Shown: positions 1-8,380 of the stretch, one piece after another
Layout: every line of letters starts with the position of its first letter
How positions within the stretch are numbered: the first letter of the stretch is position 1
NCBI RefSeq assembly: GCF_041505935.1
Contig: NZ_CP140110.1
Source of the DNA: Fervidobacterium_A thailandense
GTDB taxonomy: Bacteria; Thermotogota; Thermotogae; Thermotogales; Fervidobacteriaceae
Strand: one strand, 5' to 3'
DNA: 64,000 nucleotides
Made by a program: the position numbers and the translations under genes
The notes under the pieces: generated by a model
Databases searched by the model: none
What the model saw: only the letters and a program-made list of their open reading frames with translations
What the model was told of the DNA's origin: nothing

Positions 1-376
1 AACCAACTATCAGAGCGAAGAGGGCGGCACCGAAGATAATGAAGGACATGTAAATGAAGGTATCCCGAAAGGATTGCGATAGATAAATCCAAAAGTCCTC
101 GAATGCTCCAAGGTCCCTCTCACCAATTTCGAACACCTCGTGCGTGCCGTTAAGGATGGAGGAAAGAAGTCCCTTGCCAAGCAAGAGGAAAACAAAAGAA
201 ATCGCGAGAAAAGAAAGTCCCGACGTGAATTCCCTCGATATCGGGACCTGACCTTCTTCCCTCGCTTTCTGTCTCTTACGTGGCGTTGCCTTCTCCGTTT
301 TGTCCGGATCGGCAAAGAGCTGGATGTTGATGCTAAAACCGTTTATGATGCTTCCTTTCTTATTCGGAAAATTCAC
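1..376 (-). CDS. flhB: Flagellar type III export protein FlhB, N-terminal part (cut by window edge)
   Basis: FlhB is the inner-membrane export-gate protein that switches substrate specificity of the flagellar secretion system. Reading the minus strand from a GTG at 376 gives an open frame to the window edge. It contains the FlhB signature ADPDKTEKATPRKRQKAREE, then GQVPISREF and the first hydrophobic segment (LSFLAISFVFLLLGKGLL). The GTG overlaps the fliR stop (ATGTGA), so the two genes are translationally coupled, matching the usual fliR-flhB order. The residues before LFADPDKT are somewhat longer than I expect, so the exact start is inferred. About 125 residues are visible; the rest, including the NPTH autocleavage site, lies outside. 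Confidence 0.93.
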   Translation of the reverse strand, partial: MNFPNKKGSIINGFSINIQLFADPDKTEKATPRKRQKAREEGQVPISREFTSGLSFLAISFVFLLLGKGLLSSILNGTHEVFEIGERDLGAFEDFWIYLSQSFRDTFIYMSFIIFGAALFALIVG

Positions 377-1161
377 ATACCGAAGATCTCCGCTAAATAC
401 GGTTCCAGTCTTTCCATGAACTTGGCAATCAACTCTACCCATACGGGAATCATCCCCACCATCAGTAGGAACAATATCATCGTACTTGCGGGCATCGCAA
501 CCATGAAGACGTTCATCTGCGGCACCAACCTCGAGAGTATCCCGAACAACACGTTCACCAGAAACATGAGTCCGATGATGGGCAATGCTATCTGTAGAGA
601 AAACAGGAAAGATTCCCAGAAGATCTTGAAAAAGCTCGCTTCGAACTTGTCAAACGGCAAAGTTGTAAGAACCAACGGGAAAACCTTTGTTGAGTCGATA
701 ACCCCCTTAAGGATGAGCAAATGACCTTTAAGGGAGACGAAGATGTACAGTCCCATGAGGTACAAAAACTCACTCGTCAAAGGAGACTCTTCCATAGTTG
801 GGTCGAGTGAACCGCTGACGTTGAAACCCGACTGGATACCGAAGATTTCGCTACCAACATAAAGCGCACCAACTATCGTGTAAGCGATTAGCCCGAGGTA
901 GAACCCCACGAAGAGGTTAAACAAGACTGACAATACCAATGTGCCCAACGGCAGAGTGATAGGTACCATCGTACCAATGAGCGGGAGACACATGTACGAA
1001 AGGGCGATTACGGTAACAATTAAAATCTCCGTCGGTATAGAAAAACCCGCGAACATCGGAACTATCAGCATCATTCCCGTTAAACGCGAGAGGATCAAGC
1101 CGAAACTCAACGCGTACTTTTGAATGAGTTCGTAGATTGTGTACAAATAGCATCGCCCCAC
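373..1161 (-). CDS. fliR: Flagellar biosynthetic protein FliR
   Basis: FliR is an integral membrane part of the flagellar export gate (FliPQR core). The 262-residue product is almost entirely hydrophobic and has the expected FliR layout: N-terminal FGLILSRLTGMMLIVPMF, then SYMCLPL, and the region GSEIFGIQSGFNVSGSLDPT followed by C-terminal membrane segments. The length fits the family (about 255-265). The furthest start is GTG at 1161. A TTG five codons downstream (1146) with a GGGG stretch before it is an alternative. flhB overlaps its stop by 4 bases. An MFS gene lies 23 bases upstream on the same strand and is unrelated in function. Confidence 0.93.
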   Translation of the reverse strand: MGRCYLYTIYELIQKYALSFGLILSRLTGMMLIVPMFAGFSIPTEILIVTVIALSYMCLPLIGTMVPITLPLGTLVLSVLFNLFVGFYLGLIAYTIVGALYVGSEIFGIQSGFNVSGSLDPTMEESPLTSEFLYLMGLYIFVSLKGHLLILKGVIDSTKVFPLVLTTLPFDKFEASFFKIFWESFLFSLQIALPIIGLMFLVNVLFGILSRLVPQMNVFMVAMPASTMILFLLMVGMIPVWVELIAKFMERLEPYLAEIFGM

Positions 1162-1184
1162 GGATACTCAATTTAAAACAATGA

Positions 1185-2309
1185 CTACACTTTATTATAC
1201 CATTCCCCGAATCTTCCGAACACACCGAAGTATAAACCCGCAAGTAAGGAAATCGGACTCACCAATCCGATGGCCAACTTCACGTTGTTACCCAGCAGTG
1301 CACTGTAGCCCGACGCTAAGAAATCACCTATTGCCCACGCAAATCCCATTGCCACGGAGGAGGCAAGTGCTTTTCTGTGCGGGAGCATTTCCTGGGCTTG
1401 AACAACGTTTGCGGACATCAAAAGGAACGCGCAGAAGTCGAAAACCAGGAATGAAAAGATTAAGACGCGAAAATCACTCCACAGAACCAGTAGCAACGAG
1501 GACAGCGACATCCCCGCGAACGCAACAAGGTCCTGCCTTTTCGCACCGATTTTTCTCAGCAGCAGTACGCCAACATAGTTCGAAACCGCACCTACCAACA
1601 TCCCCAACGTAAGTGCCAGCCCGGACAATTTTATCGAGTATCCATGTACCCTCGTTATCAACACCGGCGTAAAGGTGTGCACGATCGACGTGGCAAAGCT
1701 ACGCACCGTTACAACTGCAAGTATCGGAAGCAGGACAAAGAGCTCGCGAAGTCTTCCACGCTCTTTCAAACCAGTTCCCATCGTGGTCGGAACTTTGCGG
1801 ATTAAGATCCCGAGTAGCACGAAAACTAAACCGAGTAACCAGAGGTGGGCGATACCTCCGAACCTCGAAACGTACATGGTTATGAATATGGGCCCGAACG
1901 CAGCTCCTAAGGTACCGGCTATCGAGAAAAATGCAACGTCCGAACCACTTCGTTCCCCGGCAATCGCCGCACCGAGCGGATGGAAGGCCGAATTTGCAAT
2001 CCTAACTAAAAATATCGACATCAGAGCCATCCAAAAATTCGTCGAAAACCCAAGGAGCGAAATACCAATTCCTTGCGTGAAATAGACGATGGATAGTGCC
2101 ACCTTTTTGTTCCTTACCCTATCAAAAACGTACCCGAAGACTATCTGTAGCAGACTGGCGATCGCGGCCGAAAGAGTAAGAAATGAAGTGATCACGCGCA
2201 CCTGGATTGAAAATCTGTCGATCATGTACGGAACAAGAGGATTGAAGAACGAAACGAGAAAATCCAACAAGAAGTGCGAAACGATCGCCAAAAATGAAGA
2301 CGCCAACAA
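1185..2309 (-). CDS. MFS transporter, fosmidomycin-resistance (Fsr)-like
   Basis: This is a 374-residue major facilitator with about 12 hydrophobic segments, predicted to be a proton-coupled exporter in the inner membrane. The segment RIANSAFHPLGAAIAGE carries the FHPxG motif typical of the fosmidomycin-resistance branch, and FGYVFDRVRNKK matches the MFS loop 2-3 motif (GxxxDRxxxR/K). The TTG start has a strong Shine-Dalgarno sequence (GGAGGGGGG, 7 bases away). It is slightly short for an MFS protein (usually about 390-400). The true substrate is unknown; the Fsr label reflects family only. Nothing nearby suggests a dedicated resistance role. Confidence 0.8.
   Translation of the reverse strand: MLASSFLAIVSHFLLDFLVSFFNPLVPYMIDRFSIQVRVITSFLTLSAAIASLLQIVFGYVFDRVRNKKVALSIVYFTQGIGISLLGFSTNFWMALMSIFLVRIANSAFHPLGAAIAGERSGSDVAFFSIAGTLGAAFGPIFITMYVSRFGGIAHLWLLGLVFVLLGILIRKVPTTMGTGLKERGRLRELFVLLPILAVVTVRSFATSIVHTFTPVLITRVHGYSIKLSGLALTLGMLVGAVSNYVGVLLLRKIGAKRQDLVAFAGMSLSSLLLVLWSDFRVLIFSFLVFDFCAFLLMSANVVQAQEMLPHRKALASSVAMGFAWAIGDFLASGYSALLGNNVKLAIGLVSPISLLAGLYFGVFGRFGEWYNKV
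1194..1202 (-). promoter_or_regulatory. Possible extended -10 promoter for fliR-flhB
   Basis: The minus strand reads TGGTATAAT just before the fliR start, with no clear -35 box. The same extended -10 form appears upstream of several other genes here. It lies inside the last codons of the MFS gene (Trp-Tyr-Asn), so it may be a coincidence of coding sequence. Confidence 0.3.
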
Positions 2310-2426
2310 AATCCCCCCTCCTACGGATGTGACTAATATCCCAAAAAGTTAGGAGTACGAACTACCATTGATATTGTACCAGATATCGTTCAAGCGGTGA
2401 AGAGAATGTTCGTTAACTTTAAGCTA

Positions 2427-2455
2427 TTCTCACCATGTGCAAGTTGTGGTAAAAT
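2427..2455 (+). promoter_or_regulatory. Probable promoter of the GGDEF-valS-folC run
   Basis: TTCTCA and TAAAAT are separated by 17 bases, and the -10 is preceded by TGG (TGGTAAAAT). It lies 36 bases before the ATG at 2491 in the divergent intergenic gap with the MFS gene. The -35 match is weak; the extended -10 carries the call. Confidence 0.45.
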
Positions 2456-2490
2456 ATATCGAAAGAATCAGTTTTTTGGGAGGGGCCCTC

Positions 2491-2901
2491 ATGCACTATC
2501 TCCAAAAACTACTGACCGGAGAATGGGTCGACCCGATAACGAGACTACCGAACGCGGCTTTCACCGAAGCAGTTGTTCAGGAGCTGAAAAAGAGCGAAGA
2601 AACGTACCATCTTCTCAGGGTGCGCGTGAATTTTTCGAACGATAACCTGGACGTCAAGACCTTCGTGATATCGAGGATTGCGGCGGTAATCAAACACAGT
2701 GTTCGAATTCCCAAGGATTTCGTGTGCAGGAGTGGGGAAATGGAATTTTCAATCATCCTCCACGGGGTCAGCGATGTGGATGTTGAAAAGATCGGTCAGA
2801 GGATAAAGGACTCGTTACAGTATCTGCTCCTCACCTACGGGAACGAAAAAATCAGAATTGAGTGCGAGATAGATGTTGAAAAGCTGGGAGGTGCGCGTTG
2901 A
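2491..2901 (+). CDS. Small degenerate GGDEF-domain protein
   Basis: The 136-residue product resembles a GGDEF domain that has lost its active site. It begins DPITRLPNAAFTEAVV, close to the usual DPLTGLPNR start. Where GGDEF should be it has CRSGEMEFSIIL, followed by a helix like that of diguanylate cyclases (VEKIGQRIKDSL). It therefore probably cannot make c-di-GMP and, if functional, would bind a nucleotide or a partner. I chose the ATG at 2491 because GGGAGGGGCC lies just before it; an upstream in-frame ATG at 2437 would add 18 residues with no ribosome site. Its stop overlaps the valS start by one base, so it is co-translated with valS. No match to a named small family is known to me. Confidence 0.75.
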   Translation: MHYLQKLLTGEWVDPITRLPNAAFTEAVVQELKKSEETYHLLRVRVNFSNDNLDVKTFVISRIAAVIKHSVRIPKDFVCRSGEMEFSIILHGVSDVDVEKIGQRIKDSLQYLLLTYGNEKIRIECEIDVEKLGGAR

Positions 2902-5507
2902 TGGAGATAGGCACGCGTTACGAACCGCAGAATCTGGAGATGAAGTGGTACAGAGTTTGGCTCGAAAAGGGATACTTCACTCCCAAGGGAACAGGCCCGA
3001 AGTACTCTATAGTAATCCCGCCACCAAATATAACGGGTAGGATCCACATGGGACACGCACTGAACATCACTATCCAAGATATAATCAGCCGTTTCAGAAG
3101 GATGCAGGGTTACGATGTCATGTGGCTTCCCGGCGAAGACCACGCCGGTATCGCAACTCAAACCGCAGTTGAGAAGTACCTCGCAACGCAGGGAAAGAAC
3201 CGGCGCGATTTTACAAGGGAACAGTTCCTTGAAATCGTTTGGGACTGGGCAAATAAATACAGAAAAGAGATAAAATCTCAGATCATGTCGATCGGAGCGT
3301 CCGTCGATTGGACGCGTGAAAGGTTCACGTTGGATGAAGGACTCTCCAGGGCTGTCCGGAAGGTATTCGTCGACCTTTACAAAAAGGGATTGATATACAA
3401 GGGTAAGTACATAGTTAACTGGTGCCATAGGTGTGGGACCGTGTTGTCCGACGAAGAAGTCGAGTACATTGAAGAGGAAGGTGCACTTTATTATATCAAA
3501 TACCCAATAAAGGGAGAGGACGATTACGTCGTCATCGCAACTACAAGACCGGAGACGATGCTCGGCGATACGGCCGTTGCCGTGCATCCATCCGACGAAC
3601 GCTACAAACACCTGATCGGAAAGACGGCAATATTGCCGCTCGTTGGAAGGGAACTACCGATCATTGCGGACAATTACGTTGACCCGTCCTTCGGAACCGG
3701 TGCGCTGAAGGTCACACCAGCTCACGACCCAAACGACTATCTCATCGGTCAAAGACACAACCTACCGTTCGTGGATATTTTCGACGAACACATAATCGTC
3801 AACGAGAACGGTGGGAAATTCAAAGGGCTTACCGCTCAAGAAGCTCGGAAAGCCGTGGTAGCCGAACTGGAAGAGCAGGGCTATCTGTTGAAAATCGAGA
3901 AAATAAAACACGCCGTTGGACACTGTTACCGCTGCGAAACCGTCGTCGAACCACGTCTGATGGACCAGTGGTTCGTCAGTATGAAACCACTTGCAAAGAG
4001 GGCAATCGAAGCCGTCGAAAACGGTGAGATCAGGTTCATACCTGAAAGGTGGAAAAAAGTCTACCTGAACTGGATGTACGATATTAGGGATTGGTGCATC
4101 AGCCGTCAGCTCTGGTGGGGCCACAGGATACCAGTTTGGCAGTGTCAGGACTGTGGACACTACAACGTTTCCGAGGAGGACCCCACAAGTTGTGAAAAGT
4201 GCGGAAGCCAAAACTTAAAACAGGACGAAGACGTGCTCGATACTTGGTTCAGCTCGGCATTGTGGCCGTTCAGCACGATGGGCTGGCCGGAGAAGACCGC
4301 GGACCTGGAGCGTTACTATCCAACCGACGTCCTCGTGACGGGGTTCGATATCATATTCTTCTGGGTTGCACGCATGATCATGATGGGCTACGAATTCATG
4401 GGCGAAAAACCGTTCCACGAGGTCTACATCCACCAGCTTGTGCGCGATAAGTACGGCCGAAAGATGAGCAAATCCCTCGGAAACGGCATCGATCCACTCG
4501 AGGTAATCGAGGAGTACGGTGCCGATCCGATGCGCTTCACGTTGGCGATCCTCGCAGCTCAGGGTAGGGACTTAAAACTCGACGTCCGATTCTTCGACAC
4601 ATACAAGAAGTTCGCGAACAAGATCTGGAACGCTACCAGGTTCGTGCTCATGAATCTGGACGATTACGAAAAGACCGAAATCGATATCAGCCGACTAAAA
4701 CTGGTTGACAGGTGGATACTCTCCAGGCTTCAGAAAACAGTCGAAAAGGTCACGAAGGCCTTGGAAGAATACGATTTCAACATCGCCGCTGGGGAAATAT
4801 ACAATTTCTTCTGGGATGAGCTGTGCGACTGGTACATTGAGGCGGTTAAGAGCCGTTTGAAAACCGACGAAAAGAAACTTGTCCAGAACTTACTCGTTTA
4901 CGTCCTTGACACGAGCTTAAGATTACTCCATCCGTTCATGCCGTTCCTTACCGAAGAACTTTGGACGAAACTCCCAGTCGACGGTGAATCGCTCGTTATT
5001 GCAAAGTGGCCGGAGGTTAGGAAAGAGTTCGTTGACCAGAGGTCCGAAGAACGTTTCGAACAACTGATGGCCATCATCAGAGGCATCAGAAACGTCAGGG
5101 CGGAGGTTAACGTACCGCAGTCAACCAAGGTAGCAACCTACGTGAAAGGAATACTGAACGAGGAGGAAATAGGATACGTACAGTTCTTAGGGAACGTCGA
5201 AAAGGTGGAGTTCGTTTCCGAACGCCCACAAGGCAGCGCCACCGCGTACGTATCTACGGACCTCGAAGTCTACGTTTCGTTGGGAGAACTCGTGGACATT
5301 GGGAGTGAAATCTCCAGGTTGAGGAAAAAGGTGGAGAAACTCAAAGCCGATGCTGAGAAGTTCGCCAAGAAGCTGGCCGACGAGAACTTCCTAAACAACG
5401 CTCCCGAAGACGTGGTCGAAGAAACCAGGGAAAAATACAGGACGATGACTGAACAAATCGAGCGGATCGAGCAAATAATCTCGGATTTGGAGGGAAATAG
5501 AGCTTGA
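2901..5507 (+). CDS. valS: Valyl-tRNA synthetase
   Basis: ValRS charges tRNA-Val in the cytoplasm. This class I synthetase of 868 residues has the HIGH motif as HMGH (residues 49-52, preceded by PPPNITGRI). The editing domain contains TTRPETMLGDTAVAVHP. A CxxC zinc knuckle (CGHYN...CEKCGS) precedes the WFSS region, and KMSKS starts at residue 521. The C-terminal coiled-coil arm (about residues 800-868) is typical of ValRS. The ATG at 2901 overlaps the previous stop and has GGGAGGTG 8 bases upstream; a TTG one codon earlier is unlikely. folC overlaps its end by 4 bases. Confidence 0.98.
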   Translation: MEIGTRYEPQNLEMKWYRVWLEKGYFTPKGTGPKYSIVIPPPNITGRIHMGHALNITIQDIISRFRRMQGYDVMWLPGEDHAGIATQTAVEKYLATQGKNRRDFTREQFLEIVWDWANKYRKEIKSQIMSIGASVDWTRERFTLDEGLSRAVRKVFVDLYKKGLIYKGKYIVNWCHRCGTVLSDEEVEYIEEEGALYYIKYPIKGEDDYVVIATTRPETMLGDTAVAVHPSDERYKHLIGKTAILPLVGRELPIIADNYVDPSFGTGALKVTPAHDPNDYLIGQRHNLPFVDIFDEHIIVNENGGKFKGLTAQEARKAVVAELEEQGYLLKIEKIKHAVGHCYRCETVVEPRLMDQWFVSMKPLAKRAIEAVENGEIRFIPERWKKVYLNWMYDIRDWCISRQLWWGHRIPVWQCQDCGHYNVSEEDPTSCEKCGSQNLKQDEDVLDTWFSSALWPFSTMGWPEKTADLERYYPTDVLVTGFDIIFFWVARMIMMGYEFMGEKPFHEVYIHQLVRDKYGRKMSKSLGNGIDPLEVIEEYGADPMRFTLAILAAQGRDLKLDVRFFDTYKKFANKIWNATRFVLMNLDDYEKTEIDISRLKLVDRWILSRLQKTVEKVTKALEEYDFNIAAGEIYNFFWDELCDWYIEAVKSRLKTDEKKLVQNLLVYVLDTSLRLLHPFMPFLTEELWTKLPVDGESLVIAKWPEVRKEFVDQRSEERFEQLMAIIRGIRNVRAEVNVPQSTKVATYVKGILNEEEIGYVQFLGNVEKVEFVSERPQGSATAYVSTDLEVYVSLGELVDIGSEISRLRKKVEKLKADAEKFAKKLADENFLNNAPEDVVEETREKYRTMTEQIERIEQIISDLEGNRA

Positions 5508-6808
5508 GTAAGTTTATCGATGCTCTGAAATACCTGTACTTCACAAGACCGTATAACACGATGAAACTCGGTCTGTTCAGAATAGAACAACTCCTTTCCC
5601 AAATGGGCAACCCCCATTTGGGAGTTAAATTCTTCCACGTGACCGGTTCGAACGGTAAGGGAAGTGTGACCACATTCCTGGAGTATCTCACACACGAACA
5701 TGGTAAAAGTGTTACGGGATATTACTCACCGCACCTCTCTACGATTCTCGAAAGGTTCAAGTATAACACCGTACCGATCGACGAAACACTCTTTGTGGAC
5801 GCTCTCGAAGTCGTTAGGCCACACGCAGAACGACTCGACCAGTTCGGACCGGAGTTTTCTCCCAGTTTCTTCGAATTTGTAACGGCTATGTATTTCTACA
5901 TAACCAAAAAACTGGGAGCCGAATTCGGCAGCGTGGAAGTTGGGCTAGGGGGCCGGTTCGACGCTACGAACGTTCTAACACCGGAAGTTTCGGTGATAAC
6001 CACGATCTCGCTGGAACACACAAACGTCCTGGGAGATACAGTTGAACAAATTGCCTTCGAAAAGGCGGGTATCGTGAAACCTGGCAAACCTGTCGTGATT
6101 GGCCAGATGCCGGAAGGTGCGAAAAACGTTATAAAACAAATCGCGCAGGAGCGCGGTTCAAAGGTTTACGAATACGGAAAGGACTTCGTAGCCGAAGTGG
6201 TTAAACTCGACTTTAACAAAAACATCTACAATTACTACGGTGATACTAAGATTGAAAACATTCCAGTGAAGTTAAATGGCAAGCATCAGCTGTACAACGT
6301 TGCCGTTGCGTTAAAAGCTTTCGAACTTGTACTTAAACCCGACGAAGATGCGGTCAGGAGCGCTTTTGAAAAGGCCTTCATACCTGGACGTTTCGAAGAG
6401 ATCGAAGGAATCATCTTCGATGGTGCTCACAACCCACAGGCAGCCGAAGCTTTCGTTGAAAACCTGGATCTGTACTTTCCCAACAAAACCCGCGCGGTAC
6501 TCTTTGGTATTCTCGACGATAAAGACAAGGAAAATGTCCTAAGGTTCATTGGTCCTCGCTGTCAAGCAATGATAGTTACCCGTCCGCCGTCAAAACGTGC
6601 GATGAAAGTGGAAGAAACATTCGAGATTGCAAAGAGGTACTGCCAAAAAGTTATCCTCGAACCCGATCCACTAAAAGCCGTTGAAATCCTCAAAAATTCT
6701 GAAGCGGAAGTAAAATTTGTGACCGGTTCCTTCTATTTGGTTGGACTCCTGAGAAGTTACGTAATGAACGGAAAAGTAAGCGAAGAACTGATTTTGGGAG
6801 GTGCATAG
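5504..6808 (+). CDS. folC: Folylpolyglutamate synthase / dihydrofolate synthase
   Basis: FolC ligates glutamate to dihydropteroate and/or tetrahydrofolate. The 434-residue protein has the Mur-ligase-type P-loop VTGSNGKGS (residues 47-54) and SPHL. The VGLGGRFDATN segment, HTNVLGDT and the late DGAHNPQA motif (ADP-forming ligase domain) follow. The TTG start overlaps the valS stop by four bases (TTGA) and has GGAGGG upstream, so translation is coupled to valS. The valS-folC pairing is common in bacteria. Whether it is mono- or bifunctional cannot be read from the sequence. Confidence 0.95.
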   Translation: MSKFIDALKYLYFTRPYNTMKLGLFRIEQLLSQMGNPHLGVKFFHVTGSNGKGSVTTFLEYLTHEHGKSVTGYYSPHLSTILERFKYNTVPIDETLFVDALEVVRPHAERLDQFGPEFSPSFFEFVTAMYFYITKKLGAEFGSVEVGLGGRFDATNVLTPEVSVITTISLEHTNVLGDTVEQIAFEKAGIVKPGKPVVIGQMPEGAKNVIKQIAQERGSKVYEYGKDFVAEVVKLDFNKNIYNYYGDTKIENIPVKLNGKHQLYNVAVALKAFELVLKPDEDAVRSAFEKAFIPGRFEEIEGIIFDGAHNPQAAEAFVENLDLYFPNKTRAVLFGILDDKDKENVLRFIGPRCQAMIVTRPPSKRAMKVEETFEIAKRYCQKVILEPDPLKAVEILKNSEAEVKFVTGSFYLVGLLRSYVMNGKVSEELILGGA

Positions 6809-6809
6809 G

Positions 6810-7139
6810 TTGGAAGTTTTGAGGAAGCTCAAAGAGAGGTTGGATAAAAAGGAAGCAATCGACATTGTTATCCTGGATATGTCGAGGACAAGGTTACTGA
6901 CAGACTATTTCGTCATATGCACGGCAAACAGCAACACGCATCTCAAGAGCTTGAGGGATGAAGTTGTTGAGTTTTTCGAGGAGATAGGCAAACCTCTCAT
7001 TTACTACGATCGCGGTGAGGGATACGACTGGATTTTGGTAGATGCCGGTGAGATCGTGGTGCACATCTTCCTGAAACATGCGCGCGAATTCTACGATATC
7101 GAACATCTCTGGATCGATGCGGAGAGGGTAAGAGTTTAG
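6810..7139 (+). CDS. rsfS: Ribosome silencing factor RsfS (Iojap family)
   Basis: RsfS binds ribosomal protein uL14 and blocks subunit joining when nutrients are low. The 109-residue protein shows the family pattern DIVILDMSRTRLLTDYFVICTANSNTHLKSL and GYDWILVDAGEIVVHIF, ending HLWIDAERV. I place the start at TTG 6810 because GGGAGG (6796-6801) lies 8 bases before it. An in-frame GTG at 6801 would overlap that ribosome site. It begins just after the folC stop and belongs to the valS-folC run. Confidence 0.95.
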   Translation: MEVLRKLKERLDKKEAIDIVILDMSRTRLLTDYFVICTANSNTHLKSLRDEVVEFFEEIGKPLIYYDRGEGYDWILVDAGEIVVHIFLKHAREFYDIEHLWIDAERVRV

Positions 7140-7141
7140 TT

Positions 7142-8380
7142 ATGCTGCTAAAAAACGTTGCAATACTAAGAAATTCTAACTCTTTGGAGTTCGGGGATAT
7201 CAGAATTGACGGAAGATTCATCGCGGAAATAGGTCAGAATTTGGTTCCTCATCAATCCGAAGAAGTCCTTGACTTCAGAGGTAGTAAATGCGTTTCTGTG
7301 GGATTTGTAAACACACACACGCACTCACCCATGTCTCTTTTAAGAGCCTTCGCCGAGGATCTCCCGTTCAACGAATGGCTTTTCGAAAAGATACTCCCAG
7401 CAGAGGAGAGATTAACTCCTGAAGCGGTTTACTATGGAACGATGGTTTCGATGATGGAAATGGTTTCTCACGGTGTTGTCGCATTTTGCGACATGTACTT
7501 TCACATGGATGCAGTTGCCCAGGCCGTAGCTGATTTTGGTATGAAGGCCGTTCTAACGAGGGGACTCGTTGACGAAAACGGTGATGACAACGGACGGTTG
7601 GAAGAAGCCTTGAAGCTCTACGAGAAATGGCACGGGTTTGACGACAGAATTTTCGTTGGCCTTGGCCCACACGCGCCTTACACATGTTCAAAACCCTACC
7701 TTCGAAGGATTTTAGATATCGCAAAAGTGAACGATATGCTTGTAACTATGCATTTCTTTGAGAATTCCTGGGAAAGGGAAAAGTACTCACCTGAAGAGAT
7801 AATGCGCTTAGGATTTGACGAAGTTCACTTCCTGCCCGTACATTGTGTACACTTGAATTCTGAAGAACTTAAGCTTTTGTCAAACTCCTATCCATCCATC
7901 AACGTGGTAAGTAACATGAAACTGGGCAACGGTGTACCCCCGGTCGCCGAGATGCTCAAGGAAGGTCTAAAACTCACGATTGGTACGGACGGCCCTTCAA
8001 GTAACAACTCCCTTAACCCGTTGTTCGACACGCGCGTGATGGTGCTGACACAAAAAATGAGTAACCCGGAGAACGTAAAAGTTACGCAGGCTTACACCAT
8101 ACTCACAAAGCACGGTTACGAAGCCCTCAGATTGAATGGTGGAGAACTCGCTCCGGGAATGCCCGCGGATTTAATTTTGATAGATCTGTTTAACCCCCAA
8201 CTCCAACCCATAAACCGCGCACTTGAAAACCTCATCCACACGTTCGACGGCCGCGTTTTTGCAACGATGGTAAATGGCAAGTTTGTCTACTACGATGGTA
8301 AGTTCCCCACGATAGACGCTCTGGAGGTGCTCGAACGATTTACGACTTTCTCGCGGATGGTTACAGGTACAGAAAACTGA
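7142..8380 (+). CDS. mtaD: S-adenosylhomocysteine / methylthioadenosine deaminase
   Basis: This is a 412-residue zinc amidohydrolase that resembles T. maritima TM0936, a deaminase of S-adenosylhomocysteine and 5'-methylthioadenosine. The metal-site residues are visible: H59 and H61 (NTHTHSP), H204 (TMHFFENSWE), H234 (PVHCVHLN) and D283 (GTDGPSSNNS). The segment LPFNEWLFEKILPAEERLT matches the deaminase branch. One conserved element looks altered: where relatives have SHNPxSNlkLGNG this protein has NVVSNMKLGNG, so the HNP step is missing. The ATG at 7142 follows the rsfS stop by two bases. The start of the next gene lies inside this one. Confidence 0.92.
   Translation: MLLKNVAILRNSNSLEFGDIRIDGRFIAEIGQNLVPHQSEEVLDFRGSKCVSVGFVNTHTHSPMSLLRAFAEDLPFNEWLFEKILPAEERLTPEAVYYGTMVSMMEMVSHGVVAFCDMYFHMDAVAQAVADFGMKAVLTRGLVDENGDDNGRLEEALKLYEKWHGFDDRIFVGLGPHAPYTCSKPYLRRILDIAKVNDMLVTMHFFENSWEREKYSPEEIMRLGFDEVHFLPVHCVHLNSEELKLLSNSYPSINVVSNMKLGNGVPPVAEMLKEGLKLTIGTDGPSSNNSLNPLFDTRVMVLTQKMSNPENVKVTQAYTILTKHGYEALRLNGGELAPGMPADLILIDLFNPQLQPINRALENLIHTFDGRVFATMVNGKFVYYDGKFPTIDALEVLERFTTFSRMVTGTEN

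Noticed and set aside
2835..3611. 258-codon minus-strand open frame
   Set aside because: It lies opposite valS across its HIGH-motif region and has no family features.
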